A DNA stretch of 17,074 nucleotides from Betaproteobacteria bacterium (GTDB lineage Bacteria > Pseudomonadota > Gammaproteobacteria > Burkholderiales > Casimicrobiaceae): NCBI GenBank assembly GCA_025355395.1, contig JANXZT010000403.1, positions 1 through 17,074 on the forward strand, written 5' to 3'. Of the stretch, positions 1 through 6,536 are shown one piece after another. The position numbers were made by a program, and so were the translations under genes. The notes beneath the pieces are model-generated. The model had not been told where the DNA came from. It did no database searches and saw only the letters and a program-made list of their open reading frames with translations. The stretch's first letter is position 1. Each line of letters starts with the position of its first letter.

Positions 1-244
1 CTTGCCACCGCCGTTGTCGTTGAACGCCGCCGCGACGCGCGCCACGTACTGCGGGCTGGGGTTGCTGGTGACCAGGCGCTGGATCAGCTGGCGGCCGAAG
101 ATCGCACTCGACGCGCTGTTCAACCACGCGAACGTCGGCCCGTTCATCGGCCGCCAGCTGATCCAGCGCCTGGTCACCAGCAACCCGAGCCCGCAGTACG
201 TGGCGCGGGTCGCCGCGGCGTTCAACGACAATGGCGCCGGCAAG
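1..244. repeat. Inverted repeat: antisense copy of part of the DUF1800 gene at the window edge
   Basis: The reverse complement of 1-96 matches 149-244 at 90 of 96 positions. On the minus strand 1-96 translates to the same DUF1800 segment (GRQLIQRLVTSNPSPQYVAR onward), with four synonymous codon changes and one Gly/Ala change. The differences fall at codon positions, so this is a diverged homologous copy rather than a simple fold-back of one molecule. It may be a real inverted paralog or a chimeric contig end. The junction lies at about 97-107. Confidence 0.9.
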
Positions 245-922
245 CGCGGCGACATGAAGGCGGTGTGGAAGGCGATCCTGCTCGACCCCGAGGCGCGCAA
301 CACGAGCAGCTCGCCGAGCTACGGCAAGGTGCGTGAGCCGGTGGTGCGGCTGGCGAACTTCCTGCGCGCGTTCAACGCGGCGTCCCGGACCGGCCGCTTC
401 ACGGGCATCGGCAACACCGACGACCCGGCGACGCGCCTGAACCAGACCGTGCTGTCGGCGCCGACCGTGTTCAATTTCTACCGTCCGGGCTACGTACCGT
501 CGAGCCAGCCGATCGCCGCCGCCGGGCTGGTGGCGCCCGAATTCCAGATCGTGCACGACGTGTCGGTGGCGGGCTACATGAACTACATGCGCGGCATCGT
601 GCAGGTCGACACGACGCGCGACATCCAGCAGGACTACTCGGCCGAGCTCGCGCTCGCGACCGTGCCGGCCGACCTGGTCGAGCGCATGAACCTGCTGCTG
701 TTCAGCGGCCAACTGCCCGACGCGCTGCGCGCGCAGATCGTCGCCGCGGTGACGAGCCGGGGAATCCCCGCGCCGCTCTACCCGACGCCGGCCGGCGCCA
801 GCGCCCCCGATTCGACCCAGCCGCCGACGAACCAGGCCGCGATCGACAGCGCCAAGCTGCAGCGCGTCTACCTCGCGGTGTTCCTGTCGATGGCCGCGCC
901 CGACTACCTGATCCAGAAGTGA
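101..922 (+). CDS. DUF1800 family protein, 3' part (5' end missing)
   Basis: This is the C-terminal 273 residues of a DUF1800 protein, a family usually around 450-600 aa or more and commonly encoded directly upstream of DUF1501 genes. Its biochemical role is not established; many members are predicted to be exported. Visible hallmarks are LDALFNHANVGPF followed by GRQLIQRLVTSNPSPQYV near the start, and SAPTVFNFYRPGYVPSSQP around nt 449-500. The same frame stays open to the left edge, but bases 1 to about 100 are an antisense copy of this gene's own segment, so I begin the genuine coding sequence near 101. It ends in TGA at 920-922, 13 bases before the DUF1501 start, which fits a two-gene operon. 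The missing 5' end comes from the window edge and the junction, not from a stop or frameshift. Confidence 0.85.
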   Translation: MALDALFNHANVGPFIGRQLIQRLVTSNPSPQYVARVAAAFNDNGAGKRGDMKAVWKAILLDPEARNTSSSPSYGKVREPVVRLANFLRAFNAASRTGRFTGIGNTDDPATRLNQTVLSAPTVFNFYRPGYVPSSQPIAAAGLVAPEFQIVHDVSVAGYMNYMRGIVQVDTTRDIQQDYSAELALATVPADLVERMNLLLFSGQLPDALRAQIVAAVTSRGIPAPLYPTPAGASAPDSTQPPTNQAAIDSAKLQRVYLAVFLSMAAPDYLIQK

Positions 923-935
923 CGAGGAGACCCCG

Positions 936-2426
936 ATGCTGCTGAAAACCTCGCGTCTCGATGCCTCGCGGCGGCGTTTCCTGCGCACCGCATCGATCGT
1001 CTCGGGCTCGGTCGGCACGGCGGCCGCGCCGTTCGCGCTGAACCTGGCGAGCCTGAACACCGCGGTCGCGCAGACCGCCGACTACAAGGCCATCGTCTGC
1101 CTGTTCCTGTACGGCGGCAACGACGCGTCGAACATGGTGCTGCGCACCGATGCGCTGTCGTTCGACGAGTACACGCGGATGCGCTCGGTCGCGCCGGAAT
1201 CGATCGCGTTGAAGGCGCCCGGCACGGCGGTGGTCGCGGGCGCGCCGGCGGCATCGCCGGACCGCCTCGGCGGCGTGCGCGCGATCATGCCGAAGTTCAC
1301 CGTCTCGCCCGAGAACGGCGCGTTCACGTACGCACTGCACCCGAGCATGCCCGAGGTCGCGACGCTGTTCGCGGCGAACCGGCTGGCGATCCTCGCGAAC
1401 GCCGGCCCGCTGGTGCAGCCGCTGACGCGCGCCGAGTACGTCGCCAACGTGCTGCCGCGGCCGAAGGCGCTGGGCTCGCACAACGACCAGCAGTCGACCT
1501 GGCAGGCGCTCGGGCCCGAAGGCGTCAAGGTCGGCTGGGGCGGCCACCTCGGCGATCTGGTCGCGAGCAGCAACACGAACACGGTGTTCACGAGCATCTC
1601 GGTGTCGGGCAACGCGGTGTTCTCGGCCGGCGACACGGTGTTCCAGTACCAGGTCGGCAACAACGGCGCGACGCCGATCGGCGGCCTTTCGGGCAACCTG
1701 TTCGGCTCGTCGACCGCGTCGGCGACCTTGAAGGGAATCGTCACCGCCGGCAACCAGCACCTGTTCGCGAACGAGTACGGTGTGATCGTCAAACGCTCGG
1801 TCGATGCGCAGGCGACGTTCCAGACTGCCTTCGCCGCGTCCACCGTGACCGCGCCGACGCAGTACCTGCAGCCGTCGAACAACGCGCTGGCGACCAACAG
1901 CCTGGCGCAGCAACTGCAGACCGTCGCGCGCATCATCGGCGCGCGCACTGGCCTGGGCACGAAGCGCCAGGTGTTCTTCGTCTCGATGGGCGGCTTCGAT
2001 ACCCACGATGGCCAGAACACGAACCAGGCGGATCTTCTCGCGCGCATCTCGCACGCGCTCAACTACTTCGACAGCGCGCTCGCCGGCCTGGCCGGCGGCG
2101 ACATGCGCAGCAACGTCACGCTGTTCACCGCGTCCGACTTCGGCCGCACCTTGACCAGCAACGGCGACGGCACCGACCACGGCTGGGGCGGGCACCACTT
2201 CGTGCTGGGCGGCGCGGTCAACGGCGGCGAGATCTTCGGCCGCTTCCCGCAGTTCGGCATGGCGTTGTCCGATTCCGCGAACAACGCCTACCTGCCGGTG
2301 ACCTCGGTCGACACGATCGGCAGCACGCTGGGCAAGTGGTTCGGCGCCAACGACGCGCAGCTCGACACGGTGTTCCCGAACCTGCACAACTTCAGCCGCG
2401 ACCTCGGCTTCCTGAAGACGTCCTGA
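936..2426 (+). CDS. DUF1501 family protein with Tat signal
   Basis: A complete 496-aa DUF1501 protein. The N-terminus carries a textbook twin-arginine motif, SRRRFL at residues 11-16. A hydrophobic Ala/Gly-rich segment follows, with a likely signal peptidase site after AVA near residue 45, so the protein is probably exported folded to the periplasm. DUF1501 is related to the alkaline phosphatase/sulfatase fold; the hallmarks seen are FLYGGNDASNM just after the signal, GGFDTHDGQ, SDFGRT (about 400-405) and GTDHGWGGHH (412-421). Substrate and reaction are unknown. The start ATG has GAGGAG about 8 bases upstream. It follows the DUF1800 gene by 13 bases, the usual pairing for these families. Codon use is strongly GC-ended like the upstream gene, consistent with resident chromosomal DNA. 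Confidence 0.93.
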   Translation: MLLKTSRLDASRRRFLRTASIVSGSVGTAAAPFALNLASLNTAVAQTADYKAIVCLFLYGGNDASNMVLRTDALSFDEYTRMRSVAPESIALKAPGTAVVAGAPAASPDRLGGVRAIMPKFTVSPENGAFTYALHPSMPEVATLFAANRLAILANAGPLVQPLTRAEYVANVLPRPKALGSHNDQQSTWQALGPEGVKVGWGGHLGDLVASSNTNTVFTSISVSGNAVFSAGDTVFQYQVGNNGATPIGGLSGNLFGSSTASATLKGIVTAGNQHLFANEYGVIVKRSVDAQATFQTAFAASTVTAPTQYLQPSNNALATNSLAQQLQTVARIIGARTGLGTKRQVFFVSMGGFDTHDGQNTNQADLLARISHALNYFDSALAGLAGGDMRSNVTLFTASDFGRTLTSNGDGTDHGWGGHHFVLGGAVNGGEIFGRFPQFGMALSDSANNAYLPVTSVDTIGSTLGKWFGANDAQLDTVFPNLHNFSRDLGFLKTS

Positions 2427-2441
2427 AGCGGCGTCGCACGC

Positions 2442-2906
2442 TCACGCTCGGATCAGCACGCGCCGGTACTGGATCGCCTCGGCGAGGTGGCTGATCGCGA
2501 TCGGGTCGCTGCCCGCGAGGTCGGCGATGCTGCGCGCGACGCGCAGCACGCGGTGGAAGCCGCGCGCCGACCAGCCCAGCCGCGCCGCCGCGGTGCGCAG
2601 GAACTGCGTGCCGGCGGCGTCGAGCGCGCAGTGCCGGTCGAGCGCCTCGCCGGCCAGCGCCGCATTGAGGCCGCCCTGGCGCGCCAGCGCCCGTGTGCGC
2701 GCCGCGGCGACGCGCTGCGCAATCACGCTGCTGGCCTCGCCGTCGGGCGCCGCCGACAGCGCCTCGGGCGCGACCGCCGGCACCTCGACCTGGACGTCGA
2801 TGCGGTCGAGCAGCGGCCCGCTGATGCGGCCCTGGTAGCGCGCCACCACATCGGGCGTGCAGCGGCACGCGTGCAAGGGGCTGCCGAGGTGGCCGCAGGG
2901 GCATGG
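2442..2906 (-). pseudogene. comM: comM (YifB, Mg-chelatase-like AAA+ protein), 3' remnant interrupted by an element
   Basis: The minus strand encodes the last roughly 154 residues of ComM, a protein of about 500 aa that in other bacteria is a hexameric helicase promoting branch migration during natural transformation. Visible are PCPCG followed by CRCTPDVVARYQGRISGPLLDRIDV (around nt 2800-2905; core RISGPLLDRID) and the Mg_chelatase_C domain ending RRVLIRA before TGA at 2442-2444. The N-terminal two thirds, with Walker A and B, are absent. Upstream of PCPCG the frame runs on into unrelated residues (FRFIFTYGKKATR) where an intact gene would read something like AAMNPCPCG. Homology therefore ends near 2906 at one of the most conserved points of the protein. 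The remnant is convergent with the DUF1501 gene, 15 bases away. Remaining sequence shows no frameshift, so disruption looks recent or the gene is restored on excision. Confidence 0.85.
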
Positions 2907-2934
2907 ACGCGTTGCCTTCTTGCCATATGTAAAG

Positions 2935-3348
2935 ATGAACCGGAAAGTGTCTAGGGAGCGGGTCGCGCCACCGCCTACTACCGTCGGCGAGCACATACGC
3001 AAAGTTCGGTGTGACCGGGGGCTTACGCAAGCAAGAGCCGCGGCCCTAATGGCAGTGTCTGCTGCGACGGTGCTCAATTGGGAGAAGGGCGCCACGGAGC
3101 CGCCAACCGCCCTTTGGCCGACGATCATTGCTTTCCTCGGGTACGACCCTCACCCCACGCCGATGACGCTCTCCGAGCGCATGACGGAGTTCCGGCGTCG
3201 CATAGGCCTATCGATCAAGGAGGCTGCGCGGCGCGCAGGAATCGATGAGGGAAGTTGGGCTCGGTGGGAGCGCACTGGCCGGGTGCGCCCGAAGGCGGCA
3301 TCAAAAATCTTGAGGATGCTTGAGACTCCTGCGTCGAAGGGGACGTAG
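2935..3348 (+). CDS. Double helix-turn-helix (Xre-type) regulator
   Basis: A 137-aa predicted DNA-binding protein with two consecutive HTH units. Unit one is residues 17-70 (TVGEHIRKVRCDRGLTQ, then SAATVLNWEKG as recognition-helix region, then IIAFLGYDP). Unit two is residues 79-130 (TLSERMTEFRRRIGLS, then DEGSWARWERTG). Both keep the Xre pattern of a GLTQ/GLS-type helix followed by W-E. I chose the ATG at 2935 because the frame upstream of it runs antisense over the comM remnant; the Shine-Dalgarno there is weak, so the start is uncertain. The gene lies about 30 bases inside the comM break, a typical place for a regulator of element excision or of boundary genes. The target operator is unknown. 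It is followed about 200 bases later by an intrinsic terminator on the same strand. Confidence 0.75.
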   Translation: MNRKVSRERVAPPPTTVGEHIRKVRCDRGLTQARAAALMAVSAATVLNWEKGATEPPTALWPTIIAFLGYDPHPTPMTLSERMTEFRRRIGLSIKEAARRAGIDEGSWARWERTGRVRPKAASKILRMLETPASKGT

Positions 3349-3399
3349 TCCCTGAGCCATCGTCACTTCTGTCGCGCTTGAGTTTGTTCCTTCCCCAGA

Positions 3400-3577
3400 A
3401 AGCAGCACGGCACGTCGCGCCGATGCGAAACTGTGTCTATCACCTAAAGGGCGTGCTGATTGAAGTGAGACGCAACACCGCCTACGTTGAACGGAGAACC
3501 CGTCGAACCGGTAGCGGAGACGGTTCGAAAACTAGAGGGAAACTTGAGCGCTGGCTAACCGCCGGCGCTTTTTTTAA
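3400..3577 (+). ncRNA. Possible structured small RNA or structured 3' UTR
   Basis: This stretch between the Xre gene and the convergent YunG-like gene has no convincing protein. It contains a perfect 7-bp stem (CGAACCG 3504-3510 with CGGTTCG 3521-3527, 10-base loop) and then an intrinsic terminator at 3547-3575. A hairpin stacked before a terminator fits a small RNA or a structured mRNA tail. The 5' end is arbitrary: no clear promoter was seen. Confidence 0.3.
3547..3575 (+). terminator. Intrinsic terminator
   Basis: AGCGC (3547-3551) pairs with GCGCT (3565-3569), extended by GG/CC beyond one weak T-G pair, and is followed by a run of T residues to 3575. It would stop transcription from the Xre gene side before the convergent gene that ends at 3618. 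Confidence 0.8.
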
Positions 3578-3617
3578 GAGTCCTGAAGGCTCCCGGGCCT
3601 AGCGACCCGCGCGAGAG

Positions 3618-4070
3618 CTAGGCCGCGATCAGTTCGCGAGCCGCCGCCGACCTCGCGAGTTTTCGAGCAGCAGCATCGAGGCCGGCGCGTTTGGCGAGGA
3701 GAAGTGCTCGCCGAAGTGTCTCGTCGTTCAATTCGTCAGTCGAGCGTCGCTGGGCGGCAGGAAATAGTTCCTCGGCCGTGACAACCCGCAGCGGCGCATA
3801 ACCGAACTGGTCGCCGGTCAGGTCGACATCGAAGGCATGCTTGCCCAAGTTGAGTCGGTTGAACCAGTGGCTCTGACCTTCAACGATCGAACTCACGAGT
3901 TCTCCGCCAAACTCGGCGTTGACAATCGCGGCGACGGCCGCGCAATGCCCTGCGCTTGGCACGGACCAAGCCGTTCCCGGCGCCGCCGTATCAAGTCGAA
4001 AGACACGTCCGATCCGCGCACGCAACTGAGTCAGCTTGGTAGCGGTTGCTCGTGAAAGTGCTGCTTTCAT
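3618..4070 (-). CDS. YunG-like protein
   Basis: A 150-aa protein resembling the YunG family, whose function is unknown. The pattern that suggests this is SAGHCA (39-44), then FGGELV (54-59), SHWFNRL (67-73) and DVDLTGDQFGY (81-91). In related proteins the corresponding positions read roughly S-x-G-Q-C-A, S-H-x-W-N-R-L and D-L-T-x-D-Q-F. Cys43, His68 and Asp83 are the obvious candidates for a thiol-type active site, which is my inference. The C-terminal 55 residues are Ala/Arg/Leu-rich helix and look like an addition to the core. Its start lies 16 bases after the stop of the membrane-protein gene on the same strand, so the two are probably co-transcribed. The Shine-Dalgarno is weak. Confidence 0.65.
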   Translation of the reverse strand: MKAALSRATATKLTQLRARIGRVFRLDTAAPGTAWSVPSAGHCAAVAAIVNAEFGGELVSSIVEGQSHWFNRLNLGKHAFDVDLTGDQFGYAPLRVVTAEELFPAAQRRSTDELNDETLRRALLLAKRAGLDAAARKLARSAAARELIAA

Positions 4071-4086
4071 GCTTCCACTCTACACG

Positions 4087-5154
4087 TTATGCCTTGCGCG
4101 GCACAAGGAAGGTTGCGAGAAGCCCGCTCACCAGTCCGCCAAGACCCAGAAGGACCGCAATCAGTGCAGGGTTGGCGATCTTGTCACTAGCCAACGTCAG
4201 CACTACGCCTTGAATAGCGACCGGGGCGCCGATCAGAAGACCCTGCCACGTCTGCGTCCAGCGGCGCGGCCGGATTCGCGCGTGGAGGTCGAAATCCCAG
4301 GTGCCTTCCTCGAGCTTAGTCGCACCAACCGCCCGACGACTGAATGAAAGGCGCGCATCGAGCGGCACCGTGGTCGTTGCGGCGCGAAAGCGAACAATCT
4401 TCCGGTCGTAGTCAGAATCGACTGCTAGCGCTTTTGCGCCCACGAACGTCATCGTCTTGTCGTCGGCATCGGCCAAGAGCCAGTTCAGGTCCTTGTTTTC
4501 CGGTTGCGCTGGGAAAACCAATTTGGCGGGGCTGTAGTGCAGGAGTCGCGCATCGTAAAGTTCGCCTGAGCGCAGTTGAAACGCGGCGTCCTTGCAAGGG
4601 ACGGCAGTTCCGGAGTTGGCTGCATGCACGCCTTCCAGGCGGTAGAACACTCTTTCAGCTTGGTACCCGGGGTATACAGAAAGCCTCTTGCAGATTTGCT
4701 GCCACTCGCCGACATCGGCATCGAACTTGATCGGGAGGCCGCTTGCGGTCACTTCCTCGCAGAAGTGACCCGCCACCGCGCCGTCTCTCCAGGCAGGTAG
4801 GTTGCCGTTCTGCGCCCTGATCTGCCGGTTGAACGCGCCCAGGTCCTGAGCGTATGCAAAGCCCGCCAGAGCAAACTCCAGCACGCAGAAGTCACCCTGC
4901 ACCTCACTCATGACCAGATTGGCGGCGCGGACAGGAGCAATTTCGGGTATCTGATCCGGCTTGCTGGTGTCGAGGTACGCAATGCATGCATCGGTACCCA
5001 CGAGCTTGTTGTCTCTGATGCGATCTTTCAGCCCAAGGGCAACCAGGCGTAATCCGTACCGGAACTGCAGCCGGGCGCCGCTCGGCATCGCGAGTGCGCG
5101 AAGGATGTCTTGTCGATAACGCGGCGCAGCCGCGGAGGAGAAGCAAAAGAGCAT
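4087..5154 (-). CDS. Membrane-anchored protein of unknown family (two C-terminal TM segments)
   Basis: I do not recognise this 355-aa protein. The first roughly 300 residues look soluble: an N-terminal part (MLFCFSSAAAPRYRQDILRA), a helical section around 75-115, and a mixed region with scattered Cys residues (4, 57, 90, 132, 155, 187). Two hydrophobic helices follow at about 304-322 and 329-351, with a very short basic tail (PRKA). RIRPRR just before the first helix suggests that the large domain faces the cytoplasm, with a short helical hairpin in the inner membrane. There is no signal peptide. The gene heads a minus-strand pair with the YunG-like gene and is divergent from the sigma-like gene across about 375 bases. 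A sensor or effector tied to the neighbouring system is possible but speculative. The ATG at 5154 has no clear Shine-Dalgarno; an alternative ATG at residue 23 exists. Confidence 0.7.
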   Translation of the reverse strand: MLFCFSSAAAPRYRQDILRALAMPSGARLQFRYGLRLVALGLKDRIRDNKLVGTDACIAYLDTSKPDQIPEIAPVRAANLVMSEVQGDFCVLEFALAGFAYAQDLGAFNRQIRAQNGNLPAWRDGAVAGHFCEEVTASGLPIKFDADVGEWQQICKRLSVYPGYQAERVFYRLEGVHAANSGTAVPCKDAAFQLRSGELYDARLLHYSPAKLVFPAQPENKDLNWLLADADDKTMTFVGAKALAVDSDYDRKIVRFRAATTTVPLDARLSFSRRAVGATKLEEGTWDFDLHARIRPRRWTQTWQGLLIGAPVAIQGVVLTLASDKIANPALIAVLLGLGGLVSGLLATFLVPRKA

Positions 5155-5364
5155 AGGTTCAGTCGTTGTCGTCCAGGACGGCTAGCCGCGAGCGCCGGCG
5201 AAGGGTAACGCACGCCCGGGATGCCAATCGAAGCATAGGGTGCGCGAAGCTCACCACGTGAGCCAGTCACGGCCGGGCGCGCGCCGTGCCGCGGCCACGC
5301 CCTTGTGGCTGCTTGGCGTTGGCAAACCCCCGCACTCTTTTTGTCGGCGGGGGTTGATGTTGTG

Positions 5365-5396
5365 TTGCCCCTGCGCGTAAACTGGATATACGCAGG
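5365..5396 (+). promoter_or_regulatory. Candidate sigma-70 promoter with overlapping inverted repeat
   Basis: TTGCCC (5365-5370) and TATACG (5387-5392) are spaced 16 bases apart and point at the sigma-like gene. An inverted repeat overlaps them: CCTGCG(c)GTA at 5370-5379 against TACGCAGG at 5389-5396, with one bulged base. A repressor bound there would cover the promoter. The predicted leader is then about 130 bases long. Confidence 0.4.
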
Positions 5397-5465
5397 CGGG
5401 TGTTCTGCTCTCACCGGGCTCCTATAGCGGGTCTAGAGGCAAAGAGTTGAATCGCCGAGGCTGGA

Positions 5466-5526
5466 CCTCCTCCTGTCGTTGAAGCGCATGCCTTCGGGCA
5501 TGCACCCAATGACACTATTTGGAGGG
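5466..5526 (+). promoter_or_regulatory. Structured leader: anti-Shine-Dalgarno, UUCG hairpin, Shine-Dalgarno
   Basis: A CCTCCTCC run at 5466-5473 is complementary to the GGAGG at 5521-5525 that serves the ATG at 5530. Between them is a perfect 7-bp hairpin, GCATGCC (5486-5492), loop TTCG, GGCATGC (5497-5503), whose closing C(UUCG)G is an unusually stable tetraloop. The arrangement would allow the ribosome site to be masked. Whether it does is untested. Confidence 0.4.
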
Positions 5527-5529
5527 CCT

Positions 5530-6135
5530 ATGGCCTCTGTCGTTTCAACTCAACCCGCGCCGGCGGCGATCCGCTTTTCTGCGGACTTCGCTGCCAACAT
5601 CCCCCAGTACCAGCGCCTGATCCGGCGCCAGCCTTGGATGCGCTGGGCTAAGGCGTTCCATCTCGAAGCGGACCTCGAACAGCTCACGCTGCTCGAACTG
5701 GCTCGCTTTACAACGCGCAACGGCGAGTTGCCGGCCTCAAATGAGGCGCACTTTCGTGTCGTGATCGCCTCTCGCACCAGTGACTCCGCGCGTTTCCTGA
5801 AACGCCAACACCGGGATATTGCTGAAGACAAGAACGTGTCGCTCGATGACGACGCTGATGATGAAGGCGAAGGTCTTGGATCGCGCCTTCTCGTCGACGA
5901 CACCGACATCGTTGTCGCCGACGCGATGCGTCGCCAGGCGGTGGCGGCGCTCTACGCTGGGATCGCGCTCCTCTCACCCCGCCAACGCGAAGTGCTTGAG
6001 TGGGTGCTCCTCGACCTCACCGACACCGAGATCGCCGCTTCACTCGGCGTCAGCGTGCAAGCGGTCAACAAGACGAAGCTCGCGGCCGTCAGCAGGCTCA
6101 AGCAACTGGTTCCTGCGGTACACGCGACCGTCTAA
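5530..6135 (+). CDS. Small sigma-70-like (ECF-like) regulator
   Basis: A 201-aa protein with a clear sigma region 4-type HTH at about 148-195: LLSPRQREVLEW, then DTEIAASLGVSVQAVNKTKL. The order fits a short sigma-70-like protein, with an N-terminal helical part (25-100) in place of region 2, an acidic linker (104-115, DDDADDEGE) and then the HTH. Region 2 motifs are not obvious to me, so it may be a divergent sigma factor or a sigma-like DNA-binding activator without core-binding ability. I chose ATG 5530 for the GGAGGG at 5521-5526; ATGs at 5479 and 5509 are in frame but lack such a site. It is the first gene of the + strand run that leads into the two ATPases and so is the natural candidate for their regulator. 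Confidence 0.75.
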   Translation: MASVVSTQPAPAAIRFSADFAANIPQYQRLIRRQPWMRWAKAFHLEADLEQLTLLELARFTTRNGELPASNEAHFRVVIASRTSDSARFLKRQHRDIAEDKNVSLDDDADDEGEGLGSRLLVDDTDIVVADAMRRQAVAALYAGIALLSPRQREVLEWVLLDLTDTEIAASLGVSVQAVNKTKLAAVSRLKQLVPAVHATV

Positions 6136-6161
6136 CGATGCATCAGGCCCGTCGACCTCCG

Positions 6162-6202
6162 CAGGGTGCGTCGATGGTGTCCTGTGCCCGATAGGCACCC
6201 TG
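6162..6202 (+). other. Hairpin between the sigma-like and DUF1508 genes
   Basis: CAGGGTGC (6162-6169) is the exact reverse complement of GCACCCTG (6195-6202), with a 25-base loop. There is no T tract directly after it (ACTTTC), so it is more likely an mRNA processing or stability element than a terminator. Confidence 0.4.
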
Positions 6203-6224
6203 ACTTTCAACACATCAATCCACC

Positions 6225-6416
6225 ATGTATTTCATTCTCTACAAAGACAAACAAGGCGAGTGGCGCTGGACATTCCGTGCGGCCAACCATGAAGCCATCT
6301 GCGTTAGTTCCGAGGGCTACACGACGAAGCAGAGCGCGGTGCACAGCATCGGTCTTGTGAAGTCGGGCGCGGCTTCGGCGAAGGTCTACGACGACACCAC
6401 GAAGATGTGGTCGTAG
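6225..6416 (+). CDS. DUF1508 (YegP-like) small protein
   Basis: A 63-aa single DUF1508 domain. The pattern YKDKQGEWRWTFRAANHE, then ICVSSEGYTTKQSAVHSI, then VKSG...A.VYDD is the usual one for this family: an aromatic beta-strand start, a G-E-W-R-W core, an S-S-E-G-Y turn and an A-x-x-x-I helix. Family members such as YegP carry one or two such repeats and have no settled function. The ATG lacks a recognisable Shine-Dalgarno (preceded by CATCAATCCACC). It follows the sigma-like gene by 89 bases with a hairpin between, and is followed by an intrinsic terminator at 6438-6471. Sigma and DUF1508 may thus form a short transcript of their own ahead of the ATPase genes. Confidence 0.8.
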   Translation: MYFILYKDKQGEWRWTFRAANHEAICVSSEGYTTKQSAVHSIGLVKSGAASAKVYDDTTKMWS

Positions 6417-6437
6417 CCGCCGGCGAGTTCCTTACCA

Positions 6438-6471
6438 AGGGCAACGGCACTTCGGGGGCGTGCCGCCCTTT
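6438..6471 (+). terminator. Probable intrinsic terminator or attenuator ahead of the ATPase genes
   Basis: CGGCAC (6445-6450) pairs with GTGCCG (6460-6465), extended by AGGG (6438-6441) with CCCT (6466-6469) across a short bulge, and followed by TTTCTC. The T tract is short, so readthrough into the ATPase genes is likely. It separates the sigma/DUF1508 pair from them. Confidence 0.5.
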
Positions 6472-6536
6472 CTCAACACTGCCTCCTTCCTCGCTGGCTC
6501 CGATCGCGGGCCGGCCTACTGATAGGAAGCACCAAA

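Larger units (their letters stand above)
5155..5529. promoter_or_regulatory. Divergent intergenic region rich in palindromes
   Basis: This region lies between the minus-strand membrane-protein gene and the + strand sigma-like gene. It holds a 15-base palindrome (5249-5263, GCTCAC-CAC-GTGAGC) and a 9-bp stem (AACCCCCGC 5325-5333 with GCGGGGGTT 5347-5355, with a T-rich part in the loop). It also holds a promoter-like pair with an overlapping inverted repeat and a UUCG-type hairpin before the sigma start, listed separately. No protein-coding gene was seen in it. Confidence 0.55.

Noticed and set aside
702..2387. Long open frame on the minus strand across the DUF1800/DUF1501 genes
   Set aside because: It is a high-GC shadow: Arg/Ala/Val-rich, no domain, and fully antisense to two well-supported genes.
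3378..3602. 74-aa open frame on the + strand
   Set aside because: It starts at a TTG without a ribosome site, has no recognisable pattern, and runs through a good intrinsic terminator.
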